This document shows, piece after piece, positions 37,451-46,034 of a stretch of DNA of 64,000 bases. The notes under the pieces are model-generated. The model was not told the DNA's origin. It was given only the letters and a program-made list of their open reading frames with translations, and made no database searches. Where the stretch lies: NCBI GenBank assembly GCA_903844635.1, contig CAIMUF010000055.1, positions 1 through 64,000 on the forward strand. Reading direction: 5' to 3'. The position numbers were made by a program, and so were the translations under genes. Origin of the DNA: an uncultured Sulfuricurvum sp. GTDB lineage: Bacteria > Campylobacterota > Campylobacteria > Campylobacterales > Sulfurimonadaceae. Every line of letters starts with the position of its first letter. Position 1 is the first letter of the stretch.

Positions 37451-38019
37451 CGATTTTCCTGCAGAGCTTTTATAATCGCTTGAATCTGCCGTCTGTGAAT
37501 AAAGGTATGCATGTACATAAAAGCATTCCAGTCGAAGTTGTTAAAGGATCTGAACCATGGATGGGGTTTTGTCATGTTGGATTGTTTTTTGGGAAGTTGA
37601 GCAAAAAATCTCTCATATTCACCGAAGAAAGTTTTAAAATCATTAAGCGTGCCCGAACGATTGGCAAACGGTTTGACTCCTTCGATGCTGACAGCTTCCT
37701 CGTAATATTTTTCATCTGAGAGGGATGCAATAATATCACTTACTTTACGTCCGGTAATGCAAAGATGCTCGATGACCATATTGAGAGAGAACTGGCGAGA
37801 GTGATCTTCAATTGCAAATGTTTTATCAATAATAACGTGACGCAGACGTTCCTCTTCACTCAATGTCTCTAATAGTTCGATTATACGTCGTGTCTCACGT
37901 GTGAATAGCCAAAAGGAGATGTGCCACGTAAAAAATATTCGTACTGCCGGTATGAGTAACATCCGAATCACTAGAAACTCTCCTCTAGGCAATCCTCCTC
38001 CTGGTTTTCCCTTTACCAT
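37447..38019 (-). CDS. DinB-like metal-binding four-helix protein
   Basis: 190 residues. An N-terminal hydrophobic stretch (FLVIRMLLIPAVRIFFTWHI) is followed by a DinB/DUF1569-like helical bundle with the spaced histidines MVIEHLC and HTFIHRRQIQ, the usual metal ligands. Members include thiol transferases and damage-inducible proteins without clear function. Divergent from the TetR regulator; the palindromes between them probably control this gene. Confidence 0.7.
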   Translation of the reverse strand: MVKGKPGGGLPRGEFLVIRMLLIPAVRIFFTWHISFWLFTRETRRIIELLETLSEEERLRHVIIDKTFAIEDHSRQFSLNMVIEHLCITGRKVSDIIASLSDEKYYEEAVSIEGVKPFANRSGTLNDFKTFFGEYERFFAQLPKKQSNMTKPHPWFRSFNNFDWNAFMYMHTFIHRRQIQAIIKALQENR

Positions 38020-38053
38020 TCCATCTCCTTAATCAATCTAATTGCTGCATAAT

Positions 38054-38106
38054 AATACTAGTATTCTAAAAAGTAACTTATTATTAGTGCAATTACTCTA
38101 ATAATA
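38054..38106. promoter_or_regulatory. two palindromes, candidate TetR operator region
   Basis: AATACTAGTATT at 38054-38065 is a perfect 12-bp palindrome. TATTATTAG (38079-38087) and CTAATAATA (38098-38106) are perfect 9-bp arms of a 28-bp inverted repeat. Both lie in the 130-bp divergent gap between the DinB-like gene and the TetR gene, where such regulators usually bind. Confidence 0.6.
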
Positions 38107-38150
38107 TATTTAATGTTCGTAATATGACTCTAAATATGGTAAGATTTTGT

Positions 38151-38780
38151 ATGACAAAAATTAAAAAAATAACAACAAAAGAGCGAATCAAAACAGCAGC
38201 AGTCCAACTGTTTAATGATCAAGATTCTCTTTCGGTCACGACTAACCATATTGCTAGAGCGGCAGGAATCTCAGCCGGAAATCTCTATTACCATTACTGC
38301 AACAAAGAGGAGATTATTCGAGAAATTTATGATGAGATGTCACAGAAGTTTGAATCGTTTCAAAGTTTTGAAGCGATTTTGACCTCTGAAAACCCTCTTA
38401 AAGCACTTGATGAGTCGTTTGAACGTAATGGTGAGATGTTTTGGGAATACCGATTTTTGATGAGAGATGCACCTGTGCTCATGGCACTTGATAACGAACT
38501 CAAACGTGTATTTGTCGTTAATCAGGAGAAGCGAATCACGCAGATTGCAGGGGTAATCAAGTTTTTTATTAGTGAAGAGATTTTAGAAAATATGCCAAAA
38601 GAAGAAATTTTACTTCGTGCAAAAGTTTATTGGTTTGTAACGGCATATTGGCAAGTATTTGCTTCGATGAATGAAGAAGTGACCCGAGAATCGATTCGAG
38701 AGACGAAAGAAGCGATGTTTAAAATCCATCTTAAGCCTTTTCTTTCAGAAAAAGGTCTTGAGATGATGGATAGAGTATAG
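38151..38780 (+). CDS. TetR family transcriptional regulator
   Basis: 209 residues from the ATG at 38151, 9 codons inside the longest frame that opens at 38124; ATGs at 38124 and 38136 are alternatives without better ribosome sites. The N-terminal HTH is typical: RIKTAAVQLFNDQ ... TTNHIARAAGISAGNLYYHYCNKEEII. The C-terminal 140 residues are a helical ligand domain. It probably represses itself and the divergent DinB-like/membrane-protein pair through the palindromes upstream. Inducer unknown. Confidence 0.88.
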   Translation: MTKIKKITTKERIKTAAVQLFNDQDSLSVTTNHIARAAGISAGNLYYHYCNKEEIIREIYDEMSQKFESFQSFEAILTSENPLKALDESFERNGEMFWEYRFLMRDAPVLMALDNELKRVFVVNQEKRITQIAGVIKFFISEEILENMPKEEILLRAKVYWFVTAYWQVFASMNEEVTRESIRETKEAMFKIHLKPFLSEKGLEMMDRV

Positions 38781-38800
38781 TTTATCAGAAAACTTTTTTT
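38779..38800 (+). terminator. short hairpin with T-run after the TetR gene
   Basis: AGTTT (38779-38783), loop, AAACT (38790-38794) and seven T. The stem overlaps the stop codon and is only 5 bp, so it is a weak but properly formed candidate terminator facing the convergent slyD gene. Confidence 0.45.
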
Positions 38801-38812
38801 ATGATGTGTGAA

Positions 38813-39298
38813 TTAATGCTCACATCCACATCCATGCTCATGATTTAATATCTCATGAATCTCTTCTTTTGATGCTTCATGTATATCTAGAACGGTTCCC
38901 TCAAACACGAGATCCATTCCTGCTAGGGGATGATTTCCATCAAGAGTCGCTTTGTCTCCGTCTATTTCGGAAACCATATAAATCGTAATGTCTTCAGAGT
39001 CATCATCCATGTAGCCGTCGATTTCCATCCCGACATTTAATCCCTCTGGGAGTTCGCTCACGTTTTCAGTTAAAACCAATTCAGGATCATATTGACCAAA
39101 TGCTTGTTCTGCATTTAGAACTATTTTGAAGGTATCACCGATACTTTTTCCCTCTAATACGTCTTCTACCGTTTTAAAAATATGACCGTAGTTACCGTGC
39201 AGATAAATAATAGGCTCTTCTTCTTCGTGAAGGAGTTTTCCTTCTGTATCGTTGATGTGATAATCGACAGTGACGAGGCAGTCTTTTGTGATGTTCAT
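38813..39298 (-). CDS. slyD: SlyD-like FKBP-type peptidyl-prolyl isomerase
   Basis: 161 residues with the FKBP core split by an insert-in-flap domain, as in SlyD: LVTVDYHINDTEGKLL, GKSIGDTFKIVLNAEQAFGQ, DGDKATLDGNHPLAGMDLVF. The C-terminal tail HEHGCGCEH is a short metal-binding tail, much reduced from the His-rich E. coli form. SlyD assists folding and nickel/metal handling. The gene ends the minus-strand run after the molybdate transporter genes but has its own ribosome site. Confidence 0.9.
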   Translation of the reverse strand: MNITKDCLVTVDYHINDTEGKLLHEEEEPIIYLHGNYGHIFKTVEDVLEGKSIGDTFKIVLNAEQAFGQYDPELVLTENVSELPEGLNVGMEIDGYMDDDSEDITIYMVSEIDGDKATLDGNHPLAGMDLVFEGTVLDIHEASKEEIHEILNHEHGCGCEH

Positions 39299-39307
39299 GG
39301 TGTTTCC

Positions 39308-40183
39308 TTAGGGTAGTGGTATGAGAATGGGATTAAATGCTTTAGAAGAAATTATAGCGCGTCCGCCTATACATAGGGCTGAAGCCTCTGTAGAGCTTAC
39401 GACGGTACGGACGACTGAAGAACCCACGAGTAGGGTGATGATGAAGGCAGGGAAATCTTCTTCGATTTTGAGGACTTCACCGATTAGTTGGAGTTTACCG
39501 CTGAGGGTTTGCGGGGAGAAAAATTCCATCGGTGGGCAAATGCGTTTAATGCGTCCCAATTCGATTACCGCGAGACGATCAGAGAGTTTAACCGTTTCGG
39601 CGATGTCGTGGCTTACGAGTAGCGTTGTAACGCCTAAACGACTGTGAATGAGGGATAGTTCGTCTTGGAGCTTCTGACGCATGGAAGGGTCGAGAGCGGA
39701 GAGAGGTTCATCCAGTAGGAGAATTTTTGGATGTCGAATCAGTGCACGTGCGAGGGCAACGCGCTGTTTTTGCCCTCCTGAGAGGGTTGAGGGAAGACGA
39801 TTTGAAAGAGCGGTGAGTTCGACAAGCTCAATCATTTCACCGACATTGTGGCGCTGATCGGCTGTTTCTGCGGCAAAAAGGAGATTCTCCCGAACGGTCA
39901 TGGTAGGGAAGAGGGCGTAGTCTTGGAATACAAACCCGATACTTCGATTTTGAGGAGGTAGATTGATTTTTTTGCTGCTATCAAACCAAATGTCGCCATC
40001 TACTACTATCACACCGCTATCAGGTTTTTCCAGACCTGCGATCATCCTCATAAGGGTCGTCTTTCCTGCTCCTGATGGACCGAAGAGGGTGAGGAATTCA
40101 CTATCATTGATCGAGAGTTCAAAATGGGCGTTGATTGGTCCTTCGGCAGTGTCGAGACGTTTAGTAACATTTACTAAAATCAT
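39308..40183 (-). CDS. modC: molybdate ABC transporter ATP-binding protein
   Basis: 291 residues. Walker A GPSGAGKTT near residue 35-43, signature LSGGQKQRVALARALIRH, Walker B ILLLDEPLSALDP, and switch histidine in LLVSHD. The C-terminal part is short compared with E. coli ModC (352): only one TOBE/Mop-like segment (LQLIGEVLKIEEDFPAFIIT) is present, perhaps because a separate Mop protein is encoded two genes upstream. Start overlaps the modB stop as ATGA. Confidence 0.9.
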   Translation of the reverse strand: MILVNVTKRLDTAEGPINAHFELSINDSEFLTLFGPSGAGKTTLMRMIAGLEKPDSGVIVVDGDIWFDSSKKINLPPQNRSIGFVFQDYALFPTMTVRENLLFAAETADQRHNVGEMIELVELTALSNRLPSTLSGGQKQRVALARALIRHPKILLLDEPLSALDPSMRQKLQDELSLIHSRLGVTTLLVSHDIAETVKLSDRLAVIELGRIKRICPPMEFFSPQTLSGKLQLIGEVLKIEEDFPAFIITLLVGSSVVRTVVSSTEASALCIGGRAIISSKAFNPILIPLP

Positions 40184-40854
40184 TTGATCTCTCCAAGCGA
40201 TTTTTTGTTCAGGGTATAAACGAGAAGAAGGATGGAGAAGGTCACAATAAAGAGGGTGAGGGCATATTGGTGCGCCATAGCGTAGTTGAGTGATTCGACT
40301 TCATCATAAATCGCAATGGAGGCGACACGGGTTTCTCCCGGAATATTTCCTCCAATCATCAAGATAACACCAAACTCTCCAACCGTGTGAGCAAACGCGA
40401 GAACGATTCCTGAGATAAGGCCGTGACGGATGGTGGGGAGGACAACTTTTATCATGGTTTCAATTTTAGATTTACCGAGAGTATAGGACGCTTCGATGAT
40501 GGAAAGAGGGACTTGGGAAAGTGCCGATTGGATCGGGTGCACCATGAATGGTAAGCTAAAGAGCACTGAGCCCACCACTAACCCCTCAAAACTAAATGCC
40601 AAGCGGATTCCATGTTCTGTGAGAAAACTTCCGATTGCCGATGCAGGACTGAATGCCAGGAGGAGATAAAATCCCAATACCGATGGAGGAAGGACGAGGG
40701 GCATAGAGACAATGGTTTCGATGATGCTTTTAAACCGTATTTTACTAAAAACCAAAAACGAGGCGAGTGGAACCGCAATAATGAGTAGTATCAGTGTCGT
40801 AACGGTGGCAAGTTTAAAAGTCAGCGCCATCGTGGTTAAGAATTCAGATTCCAT
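40180..40854 (-). CDS. modB: molybdate ABC transporter permease
   Basis: 224 residues from the ATG at 40854 (MESEFLTTMALTFKLATVT), preferred over 40917 because the added 21 residues have no membrane character and lie inside the Mop gene. Five to six membrane helices; the ABC-permease coupling loop EASYTLGKSKIETMIKVVLP precedes GLISGIVLAFAHTVGEFGVI, which is characteristic of ModB. Partner of modC, overlapping by ATGA; modA is encoded 14 kb away at 55167. Confidence 0.92.
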   Translation of the reverse strand: MESEFLTTMALTFKLATVTTLILLIIAVPLASFLVFSKIRFKSIIETIVSMPLVLPPSVLGFYLLLAFSPASAIGSFLTEHGIRLAFSFEGLVVGSVLFSLPFMVHPIQSALSQVPLSIIEASYTLGKSKIETMIKVVLPTIRHGLISGIVLAFAHTVGEFGVILMIGGNIPGETRVASIAIYDEVESLNYAMAHQYALTLFIVTFSILLLVYTLNKKSLGEIK

Positions 40855-41245
40855 TTGGGCCTCGCAGCAGTGAAATTTCGGAGGGTTGTACCATCCAGAA
40901 TAGGTTATCGCCTTCACGTATATCGAGGGTATCGAATGTTAGGCTAGGAACCAGCGCAATAACGGTTGAATCGCCATAGGTGAGGGTGATTTGGGATAGG
41001 ACAATTCCACGCTCTATTTTTTGAACGGAGGCGCGTTGAATATTGGCCGTGGTTTGTGTATAAGTTTGTGAGAGGATTACTTCAGTTTCTTTGAATGCCA
41101 AGGTGACATTTGTCCTTACTAAATTCTCTGGATCGGAGGCTTCAGCGAGGAGAAGGTGAAACGAATCGTCTCCCACTTCTACGGTCAGGATACTAAGGTG
41201 CTCTGAGGCAGTTACAGCTGTGATGGTGGCAGATAAAATATTCAT
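40844..41245 (-). CDS. divergent Mop/TOBE-like molybdate-binding protein
   Basis: 133 residues, beta-rich, with two weak repeats each resembling a Mop/TOBE unit (MNILSATITAVTASEHLSIL ... VTLAFKETEVILSQ; and VQKIERGIVLSQITLTYGDS ... LFWMVQPSEISLLRG). The order modD-mop-modB-modC and the overlaps at both ends place it inside the molybdate operon. It may carry the molybdate-binding regulatory domain missing from ModC. The match is weaker than for the di-Mop protein at 55942. Confidence 0.65.
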   Translation of the reverse strand: MNILSATITAVTASEHLSILTVEVGDDSFHLLLAEASDPENLVRTNVTLAFKETEVILSQTYTQTTANIQRASVQKIERGIVLSQITLTYGDSTVIALVPSLTFDTLDIREGDNLFWMVQPSEISLLRGPNGI

Positions 41246-42090
41246 AAAGGCTCTATTCTCACTTTTATATCGGCAGGCTGTGCGCTGTAAGGCGATGAGG
41301 TTACGATCATATCGACTCCCGTGCTTGCATATTCGGCGATGTTTTTGACACTGATCCCTCCTGTTGCGATGAGAATAATGTGGGGATATTCGGCTCGAAG
41401 AGTACGTACCGCATCGGAGAGTTTGGTTAGAGGCATTTTTTCGAGTTGGAGAATATCGGCTCCCATAGTGGCGAACTTCAACCCCTCTTCCAGTGTCTCA
41501 GCTTCCATCACAATCTTTTTCTCTGGGTTTGCCTTTTTGACTTTATTTAGTGCTTCTGAAAATGCCTCATCGGTTGGAAAGAAGATTCGGTGATATTCAA
41601 ACACGAGGATCGATTCGGAGAGCCCCAGACGATGAGCGACACCTCCGCCTGATTCGACTGCTTTGATCGCAATTTTTTTCGTAAAAGGAGTGGTTTTTCG
41701 GGTGGTAGCGACGACGATATCGGGGTTGATAGTACGTGCTAACAGTACCGCTTCACTGGTGTAGGTGGCAATGCCCCCTGCGTAGTCGAGGAGATTTTGG
41801 ACGCTTTTCCAAATTCGGTGACATTGTCCTGCTTCACCGTGTGCTTCTAAAAAGATACTTTTGGGTGGAACAAGGGTTCCTGATTTGATGAAACCGTCGA
41901 TTTCTAATCCATAGAGTCCGCACAGTCTAACCGCTTCTTCGGTACACGAAGCCACAAGAGGACGATCGCGGGTAGAAAAAGTGATACGGGCACGTTGCGT
42001 ATCGATTCCGAGGCTTTTTGTGGTCAAATCGCCGTAAGGGACATCTTCGGCGAGGATGAGTTCAAGTTCATGGTCACTAAGTAAAATCAT
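41242..42090 (-). CDS. modD: ModD-like protein (nicotinate-nucleotide pyrophosphorylase family)
   Basis: 282 residues from the ATG at 42090, which overlaps the methyltransferase stop as ATGA. It belongs to the quinolinate phosphoribosyltransferase fold: LAEDVPYGDLTT at the start, VVATTRKTTPFTKKIAIKAV, GGGVAHRLGLSESIL and the phosphate-binding IIATGGISVKNIAEYA. ModD proteins occur in molybdate operons, and their reaction is not established. It could be confused with NadC, but the RKTTPFTKK segment and the operon context support ModD. Confidence 0.88.
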   Translation of the reverse strand: MILLSDHELELILAEDVPYGDLTTKSLGIDTQRARITFSTRDRPLVASCTEEAVRLCGLYGLEIDGFIKSGTLVPPKSIFLEAHGEAGQCHRIWKSVQNLLDYAGGIATYTSEAVLLARTINPDIVVATTRKTTPFTKKIAIKAVESGGGVAHRLGLSESILVFEYHRIFFPTDEAFSEALNKVKKANPEKKIVMEAETLEEGLKFATMGADILQLEKMPLTKLSDAVRTLRAEYPHIILIATGGISVKNIAEYASTGVDMIVTSSPYSAQPADIKVRIEPL

Positions 42091-42881
42091 TTGGCTGTTT
42101 CCCATCCGATAAATGCCCAGTTGACAGCGCGTGGAGGGCGATTTTGTTCTACAATCACTTCACGGTAATATTCTCGCGCATTAAGTTGTTGTTCTTCATT
42201 AAGATCGTGTACGCTCCAAATTAATGACTCGACGAACTCCTCTTCAGTCCCGCTTCGAACACTTCCGCGTCCTGTTTCAATGTAGTCAACGCGGGGGAGG
42301 AACCCTTGAGTGTACAGGATGACAGGGATATACCAATAGTCAGGTTTAGTTTTGACCTTTTTCCCGATGTAGTCGAGGATATTCATATCTACGAAACTTC
42401 CTCCCACTTTGTAGGTTAGGTAACACGCTTGGCTCGCATGCGATGACATTTTAGAGAGGGCGGTTTCCACATCGGAAACTTCCATCGATCGAGATGCTAC
42501 GACGATGTCAGCTCGCGGTAAAGCGCTCCAGTCATCCTCCCAGCTGAGATGATACGTCTTAATATTCGTGACTCCTTCGCGTGCCGCGTAGGCCTTTAAC
42601 TCTTCGAGCATTTGGGCTGAAAAGTCGATGGCAATCACTTCTTTGACTTTTTTTGCAAGCGGGATCGCCAATGTTCCAGGTCCGCATCCGATGTCTAAAA
42701 CGACTTCATCTCCGGTGATGTTCATACGGGAAATAAAATCGTTTACGTAAGGGCTGTTTATTGTCGATTGTGCCATATCAGCTGATTTTTCATCCCAATC
42801 ACTGCTGGTTTTACCTTTAAAATCGGTGGTGGCTTTGTGCTCGCGGTACATTGCGGCAAAGTCGATAGGTTCTAAAAACAT
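42087..42881 (-). CDS. class I SAM-dependent methyltransferase of the molybdenum operon
   Basis: 264 residues. SAM-binding motif VVLDIGCGPGTLAIPLA near 65-80, acidic loop EVIAIDFSAQML, and post-motif LPRADIVVASRSMEV. Substrate unknown. AAAGGAC precedes the ATG. First gene of methyltransferase-modD-mop-modB-modC, all joined by short overlaps, with a ModE-like operator 25-48 bp upstream. The context suggests a role in molybdenum handling or in maturing a chelator, but this is unproven. Confidence 0.82.
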   Translation of the reverse strand: MFLEPIDFAAMYREHKATTDFKGKTSSDWDEKSADMAQSTINSPYVNDFISRMNITGDEVVLDIGCGPGTLAIPLAKKVKEVIAIDFSAQMLEELKAYAAREGVTNIKTYHLSWEDDWSALPRADIVVASRSMEVSDVETALSKMSSHASQACYLTYKVGGSFVDMNILDYIGKKVKTKPDYWYIPVILYTQGFLPRVDYIETGRGSVRSGTEEEFVESLIWSVHDLNEEQQLNAREYYREVIVEQNRPPRAVNWAFIGWETAK

Positions 42882-42905
42882 GGTGTGTCCTTTATAAACT
42901 AGGTT

Positions 42906-42929
42906 AATTGTATCATGTTTGATCTAACG
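42906..42929 (-). promoter_or_regulatory. ModE-like operator upstream of the methyltransferase-mod operon
   Basis: Minus strand CGTTAGAT-N8-ATACAATT, starting CAAA in the spacer like the sites at 45993, 52837 and 56367. One half-site has a single mismatch to CGTTATAT; the other half is weaker. Located 25-48 bp before the start codon. Confidence 0.6.
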
Positions 42930-42962
42930 TATAAATTTTCTCCCCATTAGAGAGAAATCAGA

Positions 42963-44966
42963 TTAAAATTTATAGCCGAGATTGGCGAAAAATTCACGTC
43001 CGGCATTTGGATAGCCGTAGTTAAGGACTACAAGCTTATCAGTTACATTTTTGATTCCAGCTTCTGCGGTAATATTTGCTGTTGCTTTATAGACCGTTTT
43101 GATGTCATAGGTAGTGAATGTCGGTAAGGTAGAATAAGCGTTGTTAATAAATTCGTAAGCGCCTTTACGGAATTTCATATCACCATACACTAAAAACCCG
43201 TGACTAAGGTCAGTTTGTATATAGGCAAAAATCTCATGCTTTGGTACATCGGTACGTTTAACACTTTCATTGGTTTTATTTTTCACGTTGATGTATGTGT
43301 AGTTTCCACCTACATCAAAACCGTCACTTTTATAGTCAAGATCAAATTCAAACCCTTTATGGTCAAAGCTTCCGATATTTTGATTTTGCGTTATATCATC
43401 AGTGGTTACTGATGTCCCCTTAGTATCAACGGTCATACTTTGGATAGCATTATTGACACGAGTATAAAATCCTGCCACTTTGGATGAAAGTACACTGAGT
43501 TGTTTTTGGTAGCTTAGTTCGTAATGGGTTGCTGTTTCGGCACCCAAATCTGGATTTGGTAGGGCTGTTCCTAGTTTTCTACTGTAACGATCTTTCATGG
43601 ATGGGAGATACGTTTTTTGGGCGATACTCGCTCGAAGTTTACTTGTTGGATCCATAGTATAAACAGCAGCGATTTCTGGAGAAATGGCACTTTGGTTTCC
43701 TAAGGGAATCGGAGTGGTTCCTGAAGAGGTATCATAGGCAAAATCCCCTTCTTTTCTATCGTAGCCAAGACCTGCAATGATTTGCCACTCTTTGGAAAGG
43801 GTATAAATATCTTCCAATCCTAAAGATATTGTGTTGTCTTTAAACTGATCAGTTAATACTTCGGTACTGGCTATTTCATTTATTTGGTATCCTTCATGAG
43901 AATCTTTTTTGTAGTTTGCAGAAGCCGTTACGAAATGATCACTTAGCTCAATACCGTATTCGAGACGTCCACCATAGCTTTCCTCATTATATCGGCTTGC
44001 ACCGTTAGGGAACGGGCCATTAGAAACTGTTGTATAAACGTAATCAAGTGAATTTTTTGATTTGTCATAATATACAGATGATTTGAGATAAGCTGAAGCT
44101 AGATTTTTTTGTCCCGTTATGAAGAAAGTCTCTTTATCCCAATATGGCCATGTCCAACGATCTTTACGGGTTTGGCTTGCAGTCTGACCGGTATATGAAG
44201 TAGTCGAAGGTGAAACTTCTTTTTCCCCTTTTTGATTTGAATAACCGATAGCAATTTCACTCCCGTCATCAGCGATATAACCAGTTTTTAAGCTGACTTT
44301 ATGATCTGATGAGGCAGAGCGAAGTCGATCACCATTTTGCTGAACACCATTGGTTACTGGTGTAAAATCATCACTTAGACGAAAATGGTTTTGATCACTG
44401 TAGGAAGCACCGAGTTGTGCATAGACGTGATCTTGGCGTGTTCCAATATTGATAGAAGCTACTTTGCGTGATAAAGATGTATCACTGTCGAGAACCATAC
44501 CGACTTTGACGTCTCCCTCTAATGCTTTGGTTGGACGTTTGGTGATGATATTGATGACACCTCCGAGGGTATTAGATCCATACGCAACCGAAGAGAATCC
44601 TTTGGCAACATCGATCTCTGCAATGTCAGAGGTTAAAAAACGGTCATAATCGACAAAACCGTCATATGGTACATAAACTGGTATACCATCGATAAAGAGT
44701 CCAACACGCTTGGAATCCTGACCGCGGATACTAATGGAGGTTTCGTTACGTCCACCACCTGTAAATTGCATACTAAGACCGCTCATATTATCAAGGGCAT
44801 CAGTGATGTTTTCACTGTTTTGCTGAGCAATCGTATCTGACGTCATCGTTTGTTCAAACGGACTGAATTCAATAGGGGTATTAAGAACGTTGATTTGTCC
44901 CAACGTAAAAGTATCTGCAAGTACTGCAGAAGCAGCCAGCGAGAGTATAAGTGCGTGTTTTTTCAT
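42963..44966 (-). CDS. TonB-dependent outer-membrane receptor
   Basis: 667 residues. Signal peptide (LILSLAASAVLA), plug domain (ITDALDNMSGLSMQFTGGGR, ISIRGQDSKRVGLFIDGIPV, AYGSNTLGGVINIITKRP) and a 22-strand barrel ending REFFANLGYKF, with the terminal Phe needed for outer-membrane insertion. Lies 16 bases after the luciferase-like gene, in a unit that begins with a ModE-like operator. By homology it would be called a siderophore receptor; the operator suggests a molybdenum- or tungsten-containing ligand. Confidence 0.9.
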   Translation of the reverse strand: MKKHALILSLAASAVLADTFTLGQINVLNTPIEFSPFEQTMTSDTIAQQNSENITDALDNMSGLSMQFTGGGRNETSISIRGQDSKRVGLFIDGIPVYVPYDGFVDYDRFLTSDIAEIDVAKGFSSVAYGSNTLGGVINIITKRPTKALEGDVKVGMVLDSDTSLSRKVASINIGTRQDHVYAQLGASYSDQNHFRLSDDFTPVTNGVQQNGDRLRSASSDHKVSLKTGYIADDGSEIAIGYSNQKGEKEVSPSTTSYTGQTASQTRKDRWTWPYWDKETFFITGQKNLASAYLKSSVYYDKSKNSLDYVYTTVSNGPFPNGASRYNEESYGGRLEYGIELSDHFVTASANYKKDSHEGYQINEIASTEVLTDQFKDNTISLGLEDIYTLSKEWQIIAGLGYDRKEGDFAYDTSSGTTPIPLGNQSAISPEIAAVYTMDPTSKLRASIAQKTYLPSMKDRYSRKLGTALPNPDLGAETATHYELSYQKQLSVLSSKVAGFYTRVNNAIQSMTVDTKGTSVTTDDITQNQNIGSFDHKGFEFDLDYKSDGFDVGGNYTYINVKNKTNESVKRTDVPKHEIFAYIQTDLSHGFLVYGDMKFRKGAYEFINNAYSTLPTFTTYDIKTVYKATANITAEAGIKNVTDKLVVLNYGYPNAGREFFANLGYKF

Positions 44967-44982
44967 TTTTCTTCCTTAAGTT

Positions 44983-45993
44983 TTAAATATGTGGACGGAT
45001 TTGGGTGTTAAAATCGCATAGCATTGTCCGGTTTTGACCATGGTCGGACGATGATGGCTTGAGAACAAGGTGGATGTTTGGTAACTCCTTTTGGATGGTT
45101 TTGATGGTGCTGATGCATTGTTGTGCAGTACCTATGATGCCATTGTCGAAAAACTTTTGCCCGTCAAAAAAGGCTTCACGTTCTTTAAGGACTGCATCAT
45201 AGTGTTCACGATTAAATTTGGGCGGTGGAATATCAGAGGATGCAGCACGCATGCATTTAACGAAATGATCGATCGATGGTCGAGAGATACGATAGGCTTC
45301 TTCGGGTGTATCAGCGATGCAAAACACCCGCATCAATACTATTTCAGGATTAAAACCTGCGATAGAAAAATAAAGCTTTTGTGCCTCAAGGCACTCTAGT
45401 AAACTCGCACCTTGTGACATCAATAATCCATAATCGTGATGTGCGGCAAAACGGATTGTCTCAGGATTGGCAAAAGTAGCAATGTAAAAAGGAACTTTTT
45501 TTTGTAATGGTTTGGGTTGAATTTTGACATCGTTAAACTCCATATACTTGCCTTGGTAGGAAGTGGGAGCGCTATCGTGCAAAAGTGCATCAATTGCTTC
45601 GACGGTCTCAAACATTAAGGCTCGTAGTTCATTAGGATCACGGCTAAAGTGTTTGGTATCAGGTGCAAATCCACCTTTGGCAAATCCGCCATTGAGTCGT
45701 CCTGTGCTTAGGTTATCTAATGTAGCAATACTTTCAGCCAAACGGACAGGATGATAAAACGGAGTGAGAAAACCAGCAGCTCCCAAGCGGATGTTTCGGG
45801 TTTTAGCTGCCGAATACGCAATCATAGATACAGGATCAGGGATGACACTAAAACCGTTAAAATGGTGTTCTGCAAACCATGCTTCATCAAAGCCCAGCTG
45901 ATCCGCCAGCTCGACGAGACGGAGTTGTTCCATAATACTATCTTGAACGCTTCCCCCAAAATGTTCAGTAAGGCAAAAAAGTCCGATTTTCAT
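44983..45993 (-). CDS. luciferase-like (LLM) flavin-dependent monooxygenase
   Basis: 336 residues, TIM-barrel flavin oxidoreductase of the bacterial luciferase family: ADQLGFDEAWFAEHHFNGF near 30-48, PDPVSMIAYSAAKT, IRLGAAGFLTPFYHPVRLAE, LDNLSTGRLNGGFAKGGF. These enzymes use reduced FMN and O2. The ribosome site AAAAGGA lies inside the spacer of a ModE-like operator that abuts the start codon. The substrate is unknown; the neighbours suggest chemistry on a metal-chelating compound or a sulfonate. Confidence 0.85.
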   Translation of the reverse strand: MKIGLFCLTEHFGGSVQDSIMEQLRLVELADQLGFDEAWFAEHHFNGFSVIPDPVSMIAYSAAKTRNIRLGAAGFLTPFYHPVRLAESIATLDNLSTGRLNGGFAKGGFAPDTKHFSRDPNELRALMFETVEAIDALLHDSAPTSYQGKYMEFNDVKIQPKPLQKKVPFYIATFANPETIRFAAHHDYGLLMSQGASLLECLEAQKLYFSIAGFNPEIVLMRVFCIADTPEEAYRISRPSIDHFVKCMRAASSDIPPPKFNREHYDAVLKEREAFFDGQKFFDNGIIGTAQQCISTIKTIQKELPNIHLVLKPSSSDHGQNRTMLCDFNTQIRPHI

Positions 45994-46016
45994 TTTATAT
46001 CCTTTTTGATATAACG
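45993..46016 (-). promoter_or_regulatory. ModE-like operator at the start of the LLM-receptor unit
   Basis: Minus strand CGTTATAT-N8-ATATAAAA. It covers the ribosome site and touches the ATG, so a bound repressor could also block elongation. Shares the 12-mer TTTGATATAACG (plus strand) with the sites at 52837 and 56367. Confidence 0.75.
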
Positions 46017-46034
46017 ATATTTGTAAAAAAACTC

